From: Clostridiales bacterium
GTDB taxonomy: Bacteria > Bacillota > Clostridia > Christensenellales > UBA1242
Length of the DNA: 58,208 bases
NCBI GenBank assembly: GCA_015055665.1
Contig: SVHX01000008.1
Span: 1 to 58,208, forward strand
Direction of reading: 5' to 3'
Notes under the pieces: generated by a model
Told to the model about the DNA's origin: nothing
The model's database searches: none
Seen by the model: only the letters and a program-made list of their open reading frames with translations
Position numbers and translations under genes: made by a program
Shown here: in pieces, positions 1-7,612 of the stretch
Position numbering within the stretch: position 1 is the first letter of the stretch
Layout of the letters: each line of letters starts with the position of its first letter

Positions 1-312
1 CTACCTTAGGGGGATTGTCAACACTTTTTTGCAAAATTTTTTAACTTTTTTTATCTCTTTTATATGCCTCCTGCATACACACACCCGGGTGTTTCAGGGA
101 TTTGCCTTAGTTTTGTAATTATTAACCATCTTTTATTATGATTATTTTAAATATATATATTAATTATTATTTATTTAATAGCATTTATACATAAATACCT
201 CTGCTTATTCACATTGCTTTATTATCAATAAGTTCAGCCATCAAAACAATATACACTTTGCCATATTATAACAAATCATAAGATTTACAAATATATTAGT
301 GCACAAAATCTA
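1..312. other. AT-rich intergenic start of window
   Basis: No gene is visible here. On the minus strand a perfect TTGACA lies at 16-21, so a promoter probably fires leftward out of the window; its -10 box would be outside. A GC-rich 12-bp perfect palindrome (ACACCCGGGTGT, 81-92) stands out in otherwise very AT-rich DNA and could be an operator. Confidence 0.35.
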
Positions 313-341
313 TTGCTCGTATCAAGATTTTGTGATAAAAT
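313..341 (+). promoter_or_regulatory. Predicted sigma-A promoter of trmL
   Basis: TTGCTC, a 17-bp spacer and TAAAAT end 30 bp before the trmL start, followed by a GGAG ribosome site. Predicted from consensus only. Confidence 0.5.
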
Positions 342-371
342 CTAGCAATAAATAATAACGGAGAAATTATA

Positions 372-866
372 ATGATTAACATTGTTCTTGTCGAGCCAGA
401 AATACCTCAAAATACCGGCAACATAGTTCGTACTTGTGCAGCGACCGGTTGCAATCTATATCTAGTAAAACCACTTGGATTCGAATTGGATGATAAGAGA
501 TACAAGCGTGCAGGCCTAGATTACTTCCCGCTTAGTAATATCAAAATTGTAGATAGTTTTGACGAGATATTGAAGGCAAATCCAAACGAAAAGTTTTACT
601 ACGCCAGCACTAAATCAAAAAAGACACATACAGATGTAAATTATCCTGATAATTGCTTTGTTGTATTTGGCAAAGAGAGTTACGGCCTAAGAGAAGACTT
701 GCTCAAAGCACACTACCAAGATTGCATAAGAGTTCCAATGAAATCGGATGCACGAAGTCTTAACCTTAGCAATACTGTTGCAATAATTGCGTACGAAGCA
801 ATGCGACAACAAGGTTATCCGGGCCTACTTGCCGAAGGCGAACTTACAGGCAGAAGCGAAAGCTAA
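372..866 (+). CDS. trmL: tRNA (cytidine/uridine(34)-2'-O)-methyltransferase TrmL
   Basis: SPOUT-family RNA methyltransferase that 2'-O-methylates the wobble nucleotide of tRNA-Leu isoacceptors using S-adenosylmethionine. The 164-residue length is normal for the minimal TrmL/YibK type, which lacks an extra RNA-binding domain. The N-terminus has the family pattern EPEIPQNTGNIVRT, and the C-terminal trefoil-knot signatures are visible as VFGKESYGL and RSLNLSNTVAI. A GGAG site precedes the ATG. It is apparently a single-gene unit behind its own promoter. Confidence is high for the family; substrate specificity is inferred from homologues. Confidence 0.93.
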   Translation: MINIVLVEPEIPQNTGNIVRTCAATGCNLYLVKPLGFELDDKRYKRAGLDYFPLSNIKIVDSFDEILKANPNEKFYYASTKSKKTHTDVNYPDNCFVVFGKESYGLREDLLKAHYQDCIRVPMKSDARSLNLSNTVAIIAYEAMRQQGYPGLLAEGELTGRSES

Positions 867-947
867 TTTTATCTTATTTTGTCTTATAATGCTTATCCTA
901 CATAAGAATCTCAGATTATCCAAAAGATATGTTTAGGAGGGTAAATT

Positions 948-1127
948 ATGAGTAACAAACAATGGAAACCCGGCGAGGAATCGCCAGAAGATGCAGAATA
1001 TACTGCATATGATGCCGAAGGCAATTGCGGAGGCAAATGCTATCTAACCAAGGGAGAAAGATTTCCGGCAACACAACACTCTGGTAGTTATTATGTAAAG
1101 TCTACCGAGGACAACAAATCGGAGTAA
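948..1127 (+). CDS. YjzC-like small protein (59 aa)
   Basis: A 59-residue ORF with a strong ribosome site (AGGAGGG, 7 bp before ATG). The N-terminal QWKPGE and the later LTKGERFP resemble the small Bacillus YjzC family (start K-P-G, then a G-x-x-F-P segment). Function of that family is unknown. The protein is hydrophilic with two cysteines near residues 26 and 31 and no membrane segment. A terminator follows directly. Family assignment is from memory of the motif layout and is moderate. Confidence 0.7.
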   Translation: MSNKQWKPGEESPEDAEYTAYDAEGNCGGKCYLTKGERFPATQHSGSYYVKSTEDNKSE

Positions 1128-1135
1128 TCTACAAC

Positions 1136-1177
1136 AAAAAAAGATCTTATCTAATATATTGATAAGGTCTTTTTTAT
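1136..1177. terminator. Bidirectional rho-independent terminator
   Basis: A 10-bp stem (AGATCTTATC with GATAAGGTCT, one G-T pair) flanked by an A-run on the left and a T-run on the right. It serves both the YjzC-like gene and the convergent recR operon. Confidence 0.88.
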
Positions 1178-1750
1178 TTACTTATTAACATTTTGAAAAA
1201 ATCTATATACTTCGCCCCAATTATATACATCCGTTACATTAGGATGATTAATATCCTTAGCAATTGAACTTCTAAAGTATAGACACTTAACGCCGTTGTT
1301 ACTTAAGTTCTCTATATTAAAAGGTGCATCATCTATCATATAATCAATCTGATTATCTACACAAGGAGGGACTTTGTCCCTTGACTTAAAATGCACCGAC
1401 TCGAATTTAACCCCAAGTTTATCAAGGAATTTAAGTGCAATAGTTTCTTCCCTCTCGAAGTTAATTCCTCTAGCAGTAATAACGAATAGTTTATGCCCTT
1501 CTGCTTGCAGCTTTGCTAATATTTCTTTAGCACCCGGCATTATTTGAGCGTTCTCCATACACATATACATATACTTATCTAAGAACACCATAAACTGATC
1601 TTCTGTCCAGGCATACTTACCGGTAAACTTATACGAATCAGGATTGACAATACCATTGCCACCTATCTCGTGGTCATAGATATTAGCATAAGCCTCGAAC
1701 CACTGCTCTGTATCTTGTAGCACACCATCAATATCTATACCTATATTCAT
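1178..1750 (-). CDS. HAD-family 5'-nucleotidase-like phosphatase
   Basis: A 190-residue haloacid-dehalogenase-type phosphohydrolase resembling the NT5C/YqfW putative nucleotidases. Motif I is the N-terminal GIDIDGVLQD, motif II is FVITARG, and the C-terminal acidic motif is YMIDDAPFN. Family members dephosphorylate nucleotides; the substrate here cannot be read from sequence. The start at 1750 is chosen because TTTAGGAGA lies 9 bp upstream and motif I then sits at the N-terminus; a start at 1786 would overlap recR and lacks such a site. It is the last gene of the mrnC-recR operon, 13 bp after recR. Confidence 0.8.
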   Translation of the reverse strand: MNIGIDIDGVLQDTEQWFEAYANIYDHEIGGNGIVNPDSYKFTGKYAWTEDQFMVFLDKYMYMCMENAQIMPGAKEILAKLQAEGHKLFVITARGINFEREETIALKFLDKLGVKFESVHFKSRDKVPPCVDNQIDYMIDDAPFNIENLSNNGVKCLYFRSSIAKDINHPNVTDVYNWGEVYRFFQNVNK

Positions 1751-1763
1751 CCCAAATGTTCTC

Positions 1764-2351
1764 CTAAATTTCCTTTCTATCCTCAAGTGCTTTGGTTAGT
1801 GTTACTTCGTCTGCATACTGCAAATCACTTCCCATCTGAATACCTGTAGCGAGCCTTGTAGCCTTGACTCCTAATGTCTTAAGGAGTTTGGCGATATAAT
1901 TGGCAGTTACCTCGCCTTCCACATCAGGATTAGTTGCAAGTATAACCTCCTCAACTCCATCAAGTCTACCAAGGAGTTCTTTGATCCTAATATCGTTAGG
2001 CCCGCGATTCTCCATAGGATTGATTGTTCCATGAAGTACGTGATACACAAAATTAGGATTCTTGGACTTCTCTATTGCAATAATATCCTTAGGCTCTTTG
2101 ACTACGCAAATAATTTTTGATTGTCTAGACTTGCAAATATTACAGACATCACTCTCGGTAAAGTTGCCACATATACTACAAAACTTAACATTGCTCTTAA
2201 CACTAGTGAGATTGCAAGCAAATTCTTGCACATCTTCATCCTTCATCTGCAAGACCTTATACGCATATCTCTCGGCAGTCTTTCTGCCCACACCGGGGAG
2301 CTTGGAGAAGGAATAAATCAACCTCTCCATACTATCTACTGTATTACCCAT
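1764..2351 (-). CDS. recR: Recombination protein RecR
   Basis: DNA-repair clamp of the RecFOR pathway, which helps load RecA on gapped DNA. The 195-residue protein has the full layout: an N-terminal helix-hairpin-helix (LPGVGRKTAERYA), a four-cysteine zinc finger (CSICGNF...CNICKS), a Toprim domain (ICVVKEPKDIIAIEKS and the later ATNPDVEGE) and the C-terminal RLATGIQMGSDLQYAD. It lies downstream of ybaB as in Bacillus subtilis (dnaX-yaaK-recR). Length and motifs are intact. Confidence 0.97.
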   Translation of the reverse strand: MGNTVDSMERLIYSFSKLPGVGRKTAERYAYKVLQMKDEDVQEFACNLTSVKSNVKFCSICGNFTESDVCNICKSRQSKIICVVKEPKDIIAIEKSKNPNFVYHVLHGTINPMENRGPNDIRIKELLGRLDGVEEVILATNPDVEGEVTANYIAKLLKTLGVKATRLATGIQMGSDLQYADEVTLTKALEDRKEI

Positions 2352-2378
2352 AAATTCTGCTCTCTATATGTTCTATAA

Positions 2379-2717
2379 TTAAAGTCCTAATCCGCTTGGC
2401 ATATCTCCCTTAAGAGATTTCTCTAATTCGTCAGCCTTGGCAAGTGCCTCGTTGATTCCTGCAACGATTAGATCCTCAAGCATCTCAATATCATCTGGAT
2501 CAACAATTTCTGGCTTGATACTAATACCAGTGATTTTCTTAGTGCCAGTACAGCTAACCTCAACCATACCGCCACCACTAGTTCCAGTAAGAGTTGTGTT
2601 CTCTAGCTCCTCTTGAGCCTTCTCCATCTTCTCTTGCATTTCTGCTTGCATCTTCTGTGCTTGTTTCATGAGGTTCTGCATATTCATGCCTCCTCCAAAT
2701 CCCATACCTTTGTACAT
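2379..2717 (-). CDS. ybaB: YbaB/EbfC nucleoid-associated protein
   Basis: Small DNA-binding protein (112 aa) found between dnaX and recR in most Firmicutes. It has the usual N-terminal glycine/methionine segment (GFGGGMNMQNLMKQAQKMQ), a charged helix and the conserved core VEVSCTGTKKITGISI. Family members form tweezer-like dimers that bind DNA; the role in recombination is inferred from gene context. A GGAGAT site precedes the ATG. Confidence 0.93.
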   Translation of the reverse strand: MYKGMGFGGGMNMQNLMKQAQKMQAEMQEKMEKAQEELENTTLTGTSGGGMVEVSCTGTKKITGISIKPEIVDPDDIEMLEDLIVAGINEALAKADELEKSLKGDMPSGLGL

Positions 2718-2737
2718 AAAATTATCTCCTTTATTTA

Positions 2738-3106
2738 TTATTTTTTGATTGTTAATAGTTTGCCAAATTCTGCTTTTAGCCTACTTTCTAATTTAAATAC
2801 ATCAACCGGTTCTTTGCCCGTGCAGATAAGCTCAACCTTGAGCCCTTCTTGAATTCCTCTCAATATACCATCTAATATGCTAATATCGTTAGCATTATTA
2901 ATCATATCATAAGCGACCTTATCACTAAGCGATATGGTTAACTTGTTGTCTATTATATCGGTATCCTCTACACTATCTAGTAGCGAATACATCTTGATAT
3001 GATTAGTCTTCCTAAGATTAATCAATATCCTGCCAAAGTACATCTTGGCTTTCTTCTTGCTCTCAGATAAATTATTACTTGCAAAAATTTCGTCTAGACT
3101 CGCCAT
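2738..3106 (-). CDS. Separately encoded C-terminal domain of DNA polymerase III tau (DnaX)
   Basis: This 122-residue product lies in exactly the same frame as dnaX, separated from it only by TAG and one TGT codon. Its pattern (FGRILINLRKTNHIKMYSLL, then DNKLTISLSDKVAYDMI) resembles the tau C-terminal domain that contacts the replicative polymerase and helicase. It has its own possible ribosome site (AAGGGG, 9 bp before ATG) inside the end of dnaX. It may be a free tau-C protein made by coupled re-initiation, the readthrough extension of DnaX, or the result of a recent nonsense mutation. Identification rests on position plus weak motif resemblance. Confidence 0.68.
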   Translation of the reverse strand: MASLDEIFASNNLSESKKKAKMYFGRILINLRKTNHIKMYSLLDSVEDTDIIDNKLTISLSDKVAYDMINNANDISILDGILRGIQEGLKVELICTGKEPVDVFKLESRLKAEFGKLLTIKK

Positions 3107-3109
3107 ACA

Positions 3110-4261
3110 CTAATTCCCCTTAAGCTTGCTCTCGAGGATCTTGACCCTAGTCTTAAGAGCATTAAGCTCTGTCATCTCAAAGCTACATAGCGAAACAATC
3201 GTAATCTCAAGCAACCCTCTAGGATTAGTAGAGTATCTATACTCGTTCTCTAGCCTACTTAATCTTGTCAACATCTCAATTAATCTCTCGTTGGTTGTTT
3301 TGTCGGCAATAGCTTGCAATTCCTTAAGCTGAGCCTCAGGAAGTTTAAGTATATCTGCGTACCCCTTGCAAGTCTTAACCACCAACAAATCTCTAATATA
3401 CCCAACTAGGTCTTTAGACAACTGAGTTATATTCTTACCCGACTTGGCTATTGCGTCAATATTCTGAAGTAGTACACCTTCATCCCCATCTATCACACTT
3501 GTTGCAAGTATCTTAAGAGTTTCTCTATCTGTAAGTCCGATAGCCTCAACCACCGAACTATATGTTACATTGTTATTAGAATAAGCCACACACATATCAG
3601 CAATTGATAATGTATCTCTTACACTACCTGCACCAAGCGTTGCTATTATCGAAACTGCTTCGTCTTCGTACTTAATACCACTATCCTTAAAGACATACTT
3701 GACATGGTCTTCAAGTTCCTTCTGCGATAGTAGCTTAAAGTCAAACCTCATACATCTAGAGAGTATTGTTGCAGGAAGTTTGTGAACTTCGGTTGTTGCA
3801 AGAATAAATACAACATACTCTGGTGGCTCTTCAAGAGTCTTAAGCAGTGCATTAAATGCACTATCAGTTAGCATATGCACCTCATCTATAATATAGACTT
3901 TGTACTTGCCAACTACCGGAGGATATTTTACCCTCTCTCTCAAATCTCTTATTTCGTCAACTCTATTGTTACTTGCTGCGTCTATCTCAAGGATATCTAC
4001 ATTAACGTTATCCCCTAACGCTTTGCACGCATCACACTTGCCACATGGACTACCCTTGACAGGTTTCATACAATTGATAGCACGAGCAAATATCTTAGCA
4101 ATACTAGTCTTACCCGTACCTCTTGTTCCGGTAAACAAGTATGCATGGCCAACCTGATTATTATTAATCTGGTTAATCAAAGATTGTGTAATATGTTTTT
4201 GCCCAACAATTTCTTCAAATGTTCTTGACCTATATTTCCTATACAGTGCCAAATAGCTCAT
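3110..4261 (-). CDS. dnaX: DNA polymerase III gamma/tau subunit, gamma-length (DnaX)
   Basis: AAA+ clamp-loader ATPase. Visible elements are Walker A (GTRGTGKT, about residues 45-52), the four-cysteine zinc module between CMKPVKG and CDACKAL, Walker B (VYIIDEVHML), sensor 1 (LATTEVHKLPATILSR) and the RDTLSIAD sensor 2 region. At 383 residues it ends just after domain III, where other bacteria continue into a tau linker and C-domain. The missing part follows in frame after a single TAG. The start overlaps the sigH stop by 4 bp, implying translational coupling. Clamp-loader function should be intact. Confidence 0.96.
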   Translation of the reverse strand: MSYLALYRKYRSRTFEEIVGQKHITQSLINQINNNQVGHAYLFTGTRGTGKTSIAKIFARAINCMKPVKGSPCGKCDACKALGDNVNVDILEIDAASNNRVDEIRDLRERVKYPPVVGKYKVYIIDEVHMLTDSAFNALLKTLEEPPEYVVFILATTEVHKLPATILSRCMRFDFKLLSQKELEDHVKYVFKDSGIKYEDEAVSIIATLGAGSVRDTLSIADMCVAYSNNNVTYSSVVEAIGLTDRETLKILATSVIDGDEGVLLQNIDAIAKSGKNITQLSKDLVGYIRDLLVVKTCKGYADILKLPEAQLKELQAIADKTTNERLIEMLTRLSRLENEYRYSTNPRGLLEITIVSLCSFEMTELNALKTRVKILESKLKGN

Positions 4262-4818
4262 AGTCGCTCCTTTAGATAACTTAATTTGTTTTTTATTCGT
4301 GTAAGTGCATTATCTATTGCCTTGCTTGGTTTGTTTAATATTTTAGCAATGTCAATATAATTATATCCCTTGAGATAATACTCAACAACTTCTCTCTCAA
4401 AGTCGCTAAGTTTATCATTAATTTCATGAGTCAATTCCGTTATAGATTCCTCATCTATATAATCATCCTCGGGACTTTCGCCTTCGGCAAATTCTTCCTC
4501 GGTATTGAGCAGAACACTCTCGTGCAATATATGTTGTCTTAACGAGTTCTCGTGCCTAATTGCCGAGATAATTTCTCGCTCAATTAGTCTAATAGCATAT
4601 CCTGCAAAAGTTGCCCCCTTGCTACTATTATAAGTAGTGATTGCCTTAAATAGCCCTATCATACCCTCTTGTATAACATCCTCGCTATCTCCTCCCATTA
4701 GGAAATACTTTCGAGATATGGTTACCACAAGGTGTTTATGAATACTAAGGAGTTCGTCTATCGCAGCCGAGTCGCCTCTCCTTGCATCCTCAAATAATTT
4801 AGTTTCGTACTCTGTCAA
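4258..4818 (-). CDS. sigH: RNA polymerase sigma factor, SigH-like
   Basis: A 186-residue sigma-70 family factor. Region 2 is visible as HKHLVVTISRKYF, SEDVIQEGMIGLFKAI and TFAGYAIRLIEREI. Region 4 is the C-terminal helix-turn-helix around YLKGYNYIDIAKILNKPSKAIDNALTR. SigH (Spo0H) directs stationary-phase and early sporulation genes in Bacillus. The assignment rests on size and on being directly downstream of mrnC-rlmB, as in B. subtilis (where yacP intervenes). An acidic insert of about 25 residues separates regions 2 and 4. It overlaps both neighbours by 4 bp. Confidence 0.82.
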   Translation of the reverse strand: MTEYETKLFEDARRGDSAAIDELLSIHKHLVVTISRKYFLMGGDSEDVIQEGMIGLFKAITTYNSSKGATFAGYAIRLIEREIISAIRHENSLRQHILHESVLLNTEEEFAEGESPEDDYIDEESITELTHEINDKLSDFEREVVEYYLKGYNYIDIAKILNKPSKAIDNALTRIKNKLSYLKERL

Positions 4819-5531
4819 CTTTTTCTCTTCCTTACTGTTTCGTATAATACTATTCCTGTTGCAACACTAACGTTTAGACTATTAACCTTTCCGTACATCT
4901 GCATAGTAACAATGCCATCACAAAGTTTACGAGTAAGAGCACTAACACCCTTGCCTTCGCTACCCATTACAATAGCTATGTTGCCACTAAGATTAGCCGT
5001 ATCTAGGTCTTCCCCACCTAGCTCGCAAGCATATACCCAGACATTTTGCTCTTTGAGCCTTTCGATCTCGGTATTGATATTGGTAACCTTAGCAATCTTA
5101 ATATGCTGAATAGCTCCAGCACTCACCTTGGCTACAGTATCTGTTACTGGACAAGCACGATTCTTCTGGATAATAATTCCGTGAACTCCTAGACACTCCG
5201 CCACCCTGATAATGCTACCAAAGTTATGAGGATCTTCTACTCCATCAAGAATTAGGATAAAGTTCGGCTCGTTCTTGCTACTAGCTACTGCAAGGATATC
5301 CTCAACGGATGAATATTGGAATTCGGTAGTAATTGCAATAATCCCTTGATTATTCTCGCACTCTCTATCTAGCACTCTTCCATCTACCAATTGAACTTTG
5401 ATACCACGATTGCGTGCCATATTGATAATATCTAAGAGTACCTTGTCATTAGACCTACTCGCCATAATCTTATCAATATTTACACCCGATACAATCGCTT
5501 CTCTTACAGCGTTCCTTCCTTTAACTTTCAT
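4815..5531 (-). CDS. rlmB: 23S rRNA (guanosine-2'-O)-methyltransferase RlmB
   Basis: SPOUT-class TrmH/RlmB family enzyme. A 238-residue protein has an N-terminal substrate-binding domain (GRNAVREAI) and the C-terminal knot domain with DGVEDPHNFGSIIR, IVMGSEGKGVS and the terminal VNSLNVSVATGIVLYE. It would methylate the conserved peptidyl-transferase-region guanosine of 23S rRNA (G2251 in E. coli numbering). It overlaps mrnC by 11 bp and sigH by 4 bp. The mrnC-rlmB pairing is typical of Firmicutes. Confidence 0.94.
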   Translation of the reverse strand: MKVKGRNAVREAIVSGVNIDKIMASRSNDKVLLDIINMARNRGIKVQLVDGRVLDRECENNQGIIAITTEFQYSSVEDILAVASSKNEPNFILILDGVEDPHNFGSIIRVAECLGVHGIIIQKNRACPVTDTVAKVSAGAIQHIKIAKVTNINTEIERLKEQNVWVYACELGGEDLDTANLSGNIAIVMGSEGKGVSALTRKLCDGIVTMQMYGKVNSLNVSVATGIVLYETVRKRKS

Positions 5532-5928
5532 TATCTTCTCCCATAGTCGAATTAAGCAACGAGGTTATTCTATCCATCTTGCCACTTAAGTATAGATACC
5601 CGAGCACTGCTTCAAGCCCAGTTGCTCGTCTATAATCTGTAATCTTCTGATTCTTAGCCTGCGACAATGTCTTGTGATTGCGAGCTCTCTTAAACACCGC
5701 CACCTCATCTTCGTTGAGCATTGGTAATAATCTCGCAATCAATTCGCTCTGACCGCTTGCTTTGACAAAGCTAGTTACTTCGTTGTGTAGATCTTTGCCT
5801 CGGCTATTGCCACCAACGACTAGCTTATGTCTAATATATAGCGAATACACCCCATCTCCCACAAAAGCCAATACCTGCGGATTGAGATTACGTGCATCAA
5901 TAACATCCATGTTATCTATATCAAACAT
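5521..5928 (-). CDS. mrnC: Mini-ribonuclease 3 (MrnC)
   Basis: A 135-residue catalytic-only RNase III relative that matures 23S rRNA ends in Firmicutes. The signature AFVGDGVYSLYIRH, the RNxKTLSQAKNQ segment and ATGLEAVLGYLYLSG are present, and no double-stranded-RNA-binding domain follows, as expected. GGGAG sits 8 bp before the ATG. It is the first gene of the eight-gene minus operon. Confidence 0.95.
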   Translation of the reverse strand: MFDIDNMDVIDARNLNPQVLAFVGDGVYSLYIRHKLVVGGNSRGKDLHNEVTSFVKASGQSELIARLLPMLNEDEVAVFKRARNHKTLSQAKNQKITDYRRATGLEAVLGYLYLSGKMDRITSLLNSTMGEDNES

Positions 5929-5954
5929 TATTTGCTCCCAATGCGTATTTTTTT

Positions 5955-5983
5955 GATATAATCATCACTTACACTTAAGTCAG
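5955..5983 (-). promoter_or_regulatory. Predicted promoter of the mrnC-recR operon
   Basis: On the minus strand CTGACT, 17 bp and TATATC. The region is enclosed by an inverted pair AATGCGTA (5939-5946) and TACGCATT (5984-5991), which may be an operator or a 5' leader hairpin. Confidence 0.4.
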
Positions 5984-6088
5984 TACGCATTGATATATCA
6001 AAATTAATATATTATATCAAATTATACCTCAACTTGTCCACCAAATTTTGCAGGCTATTTGGGAGATTATTAACATATTACGAAACAA

Positions 6089-6124
6089 AAAGTCACGATA
6101 AAAACTTAGATCTATCATGACTTT
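6089..6124 (-). terminator. Rho-independent terminator of the DUF4234 gene
   Basis: A 12-bp stem with one mismatch (AAAGTCACGATA with TATCATGACTTT), with the T-run on the minus strand, about 75 bp beyond the stop of the 6197-6517 gene. Confidence 0.7.
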
Positions 6125-6196
6125 GAGCTCTACCTTGACAAAGAATTTTTGATTTTTATTTTATTTTGTTTGTGAGAAAACTTCTCAAATTGCTAA

Positions 6197-6517
6197 TTAA
6201 GCAGCGATTTCGTTAGCTTGATGTTGCATCAAGAACATATTAACAATACCGAAACCAACTAGAGAAAGAATCAAATAAATGATAGCATAGTCGCTCTTGC
6301 AACCAGCTTTAGCTAATCTCTTACCAGCAGCAAACTGCCAATAAATAGCGTAGATTCCCAATGTGAACATAGTCATAAGTAGATGACCTAACCAACCGAA
6401 ACCTTCGTTAGTTGTCTTCTTAAGCTCGTTCTGGAACATACATTGCCATACAACTGCATAAATACCAAATGTAACGATAGACAAAACAATCATCATTACA
6501 ATTCCTCTTTTCTTCAT
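6197..6517 (-). CDS. DUF4234 small membrane protein
   Basis: A 106-residue, very hydrophobic protein with three membrane segments, each containing the family-typical T-x-G-I-Y motif: VTFGIYAVVWQ near residues 16-26, FTLGIYAIYWQ near 51-61, then a third helix in LVGFGIVNMF. These repeats are diagnostic of DUF4234. Function unknown. The ATG is preceded by GGGAGGCG on the minus strand. It is a single gene between its own terminator and a divergent amidase gene. Confidence 0.82.
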   Translation of the reverse strand: MKKRGIVMMIVLSIVTFGIYAVVWQCMFQNELKKTTNEGFGWLGHLLMTMFTLGIYAIYWQFAAGKRLAKAGCKSDYAIIYLILSLVGFGIVNMFLMQHQANEIAA

Positions 6518-6728
6518 GAACGCCTCCCAAGGATATTATTATTCTCTATCAAGATATGTCGTGACGTACTATAACTATTACATCTATCCGTAGTTTAACA
6601 AATTATGACAAATTGTGTCAAATCTTTTGTCTAGATTAAATTGAAATCTTATTTGTAGTTGTTGGTAATTATCATATCACCTTGTGCCTTAGCTATATAA
6701 TATTATAAAAATGTCACAAGGAGAAGAT

Positions 6729-7427
6729 ATGTTTCGCACCATTAAACTCAAGAGCATATTAACAATTGCTTTGATTATAATCTCAATTATCACTATCGGC
6801 GTGGGCGTTGTAACATCCGTCAAGAAGATCGACTCCCCTAGGCCTATGTACACAATCGTAATAGACGCAGGTCATGGTGGTAGAGATGATGGTTGTAGCG
6901 GTGCTAATGGAACTAAAGAAAGTAACATCAACCTAGCAATCGCAAAGAAATTAGAAGACTACCTTAATACACTCGGCATTAATGTTGTTATGACCCGAGA
7001 AGATGGCAATGGACTATACAAAGCTGATGCCGATAATTACAAGCTCTCTGATATGTCTGCACGTCTTGAAATAATAGAAAAAACCGCTCCAGATATGGTT
7101 ATTTCGATACACGCCAATTCTTATTCGGATAGTAGCCAACGAGGAGCTCAAGCCTTCTTTCAAGAAGGTGATGATAGATCTCTTGCCTTTGCGGAATCCG
7201 TCCAAACTCAACTCGTACAACAGTTGACAGAGGCTCGACAATTTGCTAACGACGGAGACTACTATATCCTCAAGGAAAGCAGTTCTCCCGCCATCTTAAT
7301 TGAGTGCGGATACCTTAGCAATCCAGATGACGAATCTCTACTAACGCAAGAAGATTATCAGTCCAGAGTCGCTTATGCCATAATGTGTGGCGTTGTCAAA
7401 TACTTTGAGCTGTGCGGTAATGATTAA
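6729..7427 (+). CDS. N-acetylmuramoyl-L-alanine amidase (CwlD/Amidase_3)
   Basis: Exported zinc amidase that cleaves the bond between muramic acid and the stem peptide. One N-terminal membrane segment (residues about 8-28) is followed by the Amidase_3 fold: IVIDAGHGG with the first zinc His, ESNINLAIAKKLE with the zinc Glu, the DMVISIHANS His, and the catalytic-Glu segment ILIECGYLSN. At 232 residues it matches CwlD, which makes muramic-lactam in spore cortex, but other cell-wall roles are possible. The start at 6729 is preferred over 6711 because AAGGAG lies 5 bp upstream of it. Confidence 0.9.
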   Translation: MFRTIKLKSILTIALIIISIITIGVGVVTSVKKIDSPRPMYTIVIDAGHGGRDDGCSGANGTKESNINLAIAKKLEDYLNTLGINVVMTREDGNGLYKADADNYKLSDMSARLEIIEKTAPDMVISIHANSYSDSSQRGAQAFFQEGDDRSLAFAESVQTQLVQQLTEARQFANDGDYYILKESSSPAILIECGYLSNPDDESLLTQEDYQSRVAYAIMCGVVKYFELCGND

Positions 7428-7612
7428 TCGACAAGTCTATATAAACAACAATAGCTCCTCAAGTTACTTACACTAAGATATCATGCAATATCATGCAATA
7501 ATGCAATTTAATTGCGATTAACACCACCAAAGCAATTGGCAAAAATCCGATTATGTGATAAACTACATAGCAGAATAAGTCGAGTTTACATTACTCGCAT
7601 CTTAAAAAAGTT

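Noticed and set aside
3104..3112. General reassignment of TAG (dnaX) as a sense codon
   Set aside because: TAG ends other clear genes normally, for example the flippase-like gene at 8918-8920, so a general code change is not supported; local readthrough remains possible.
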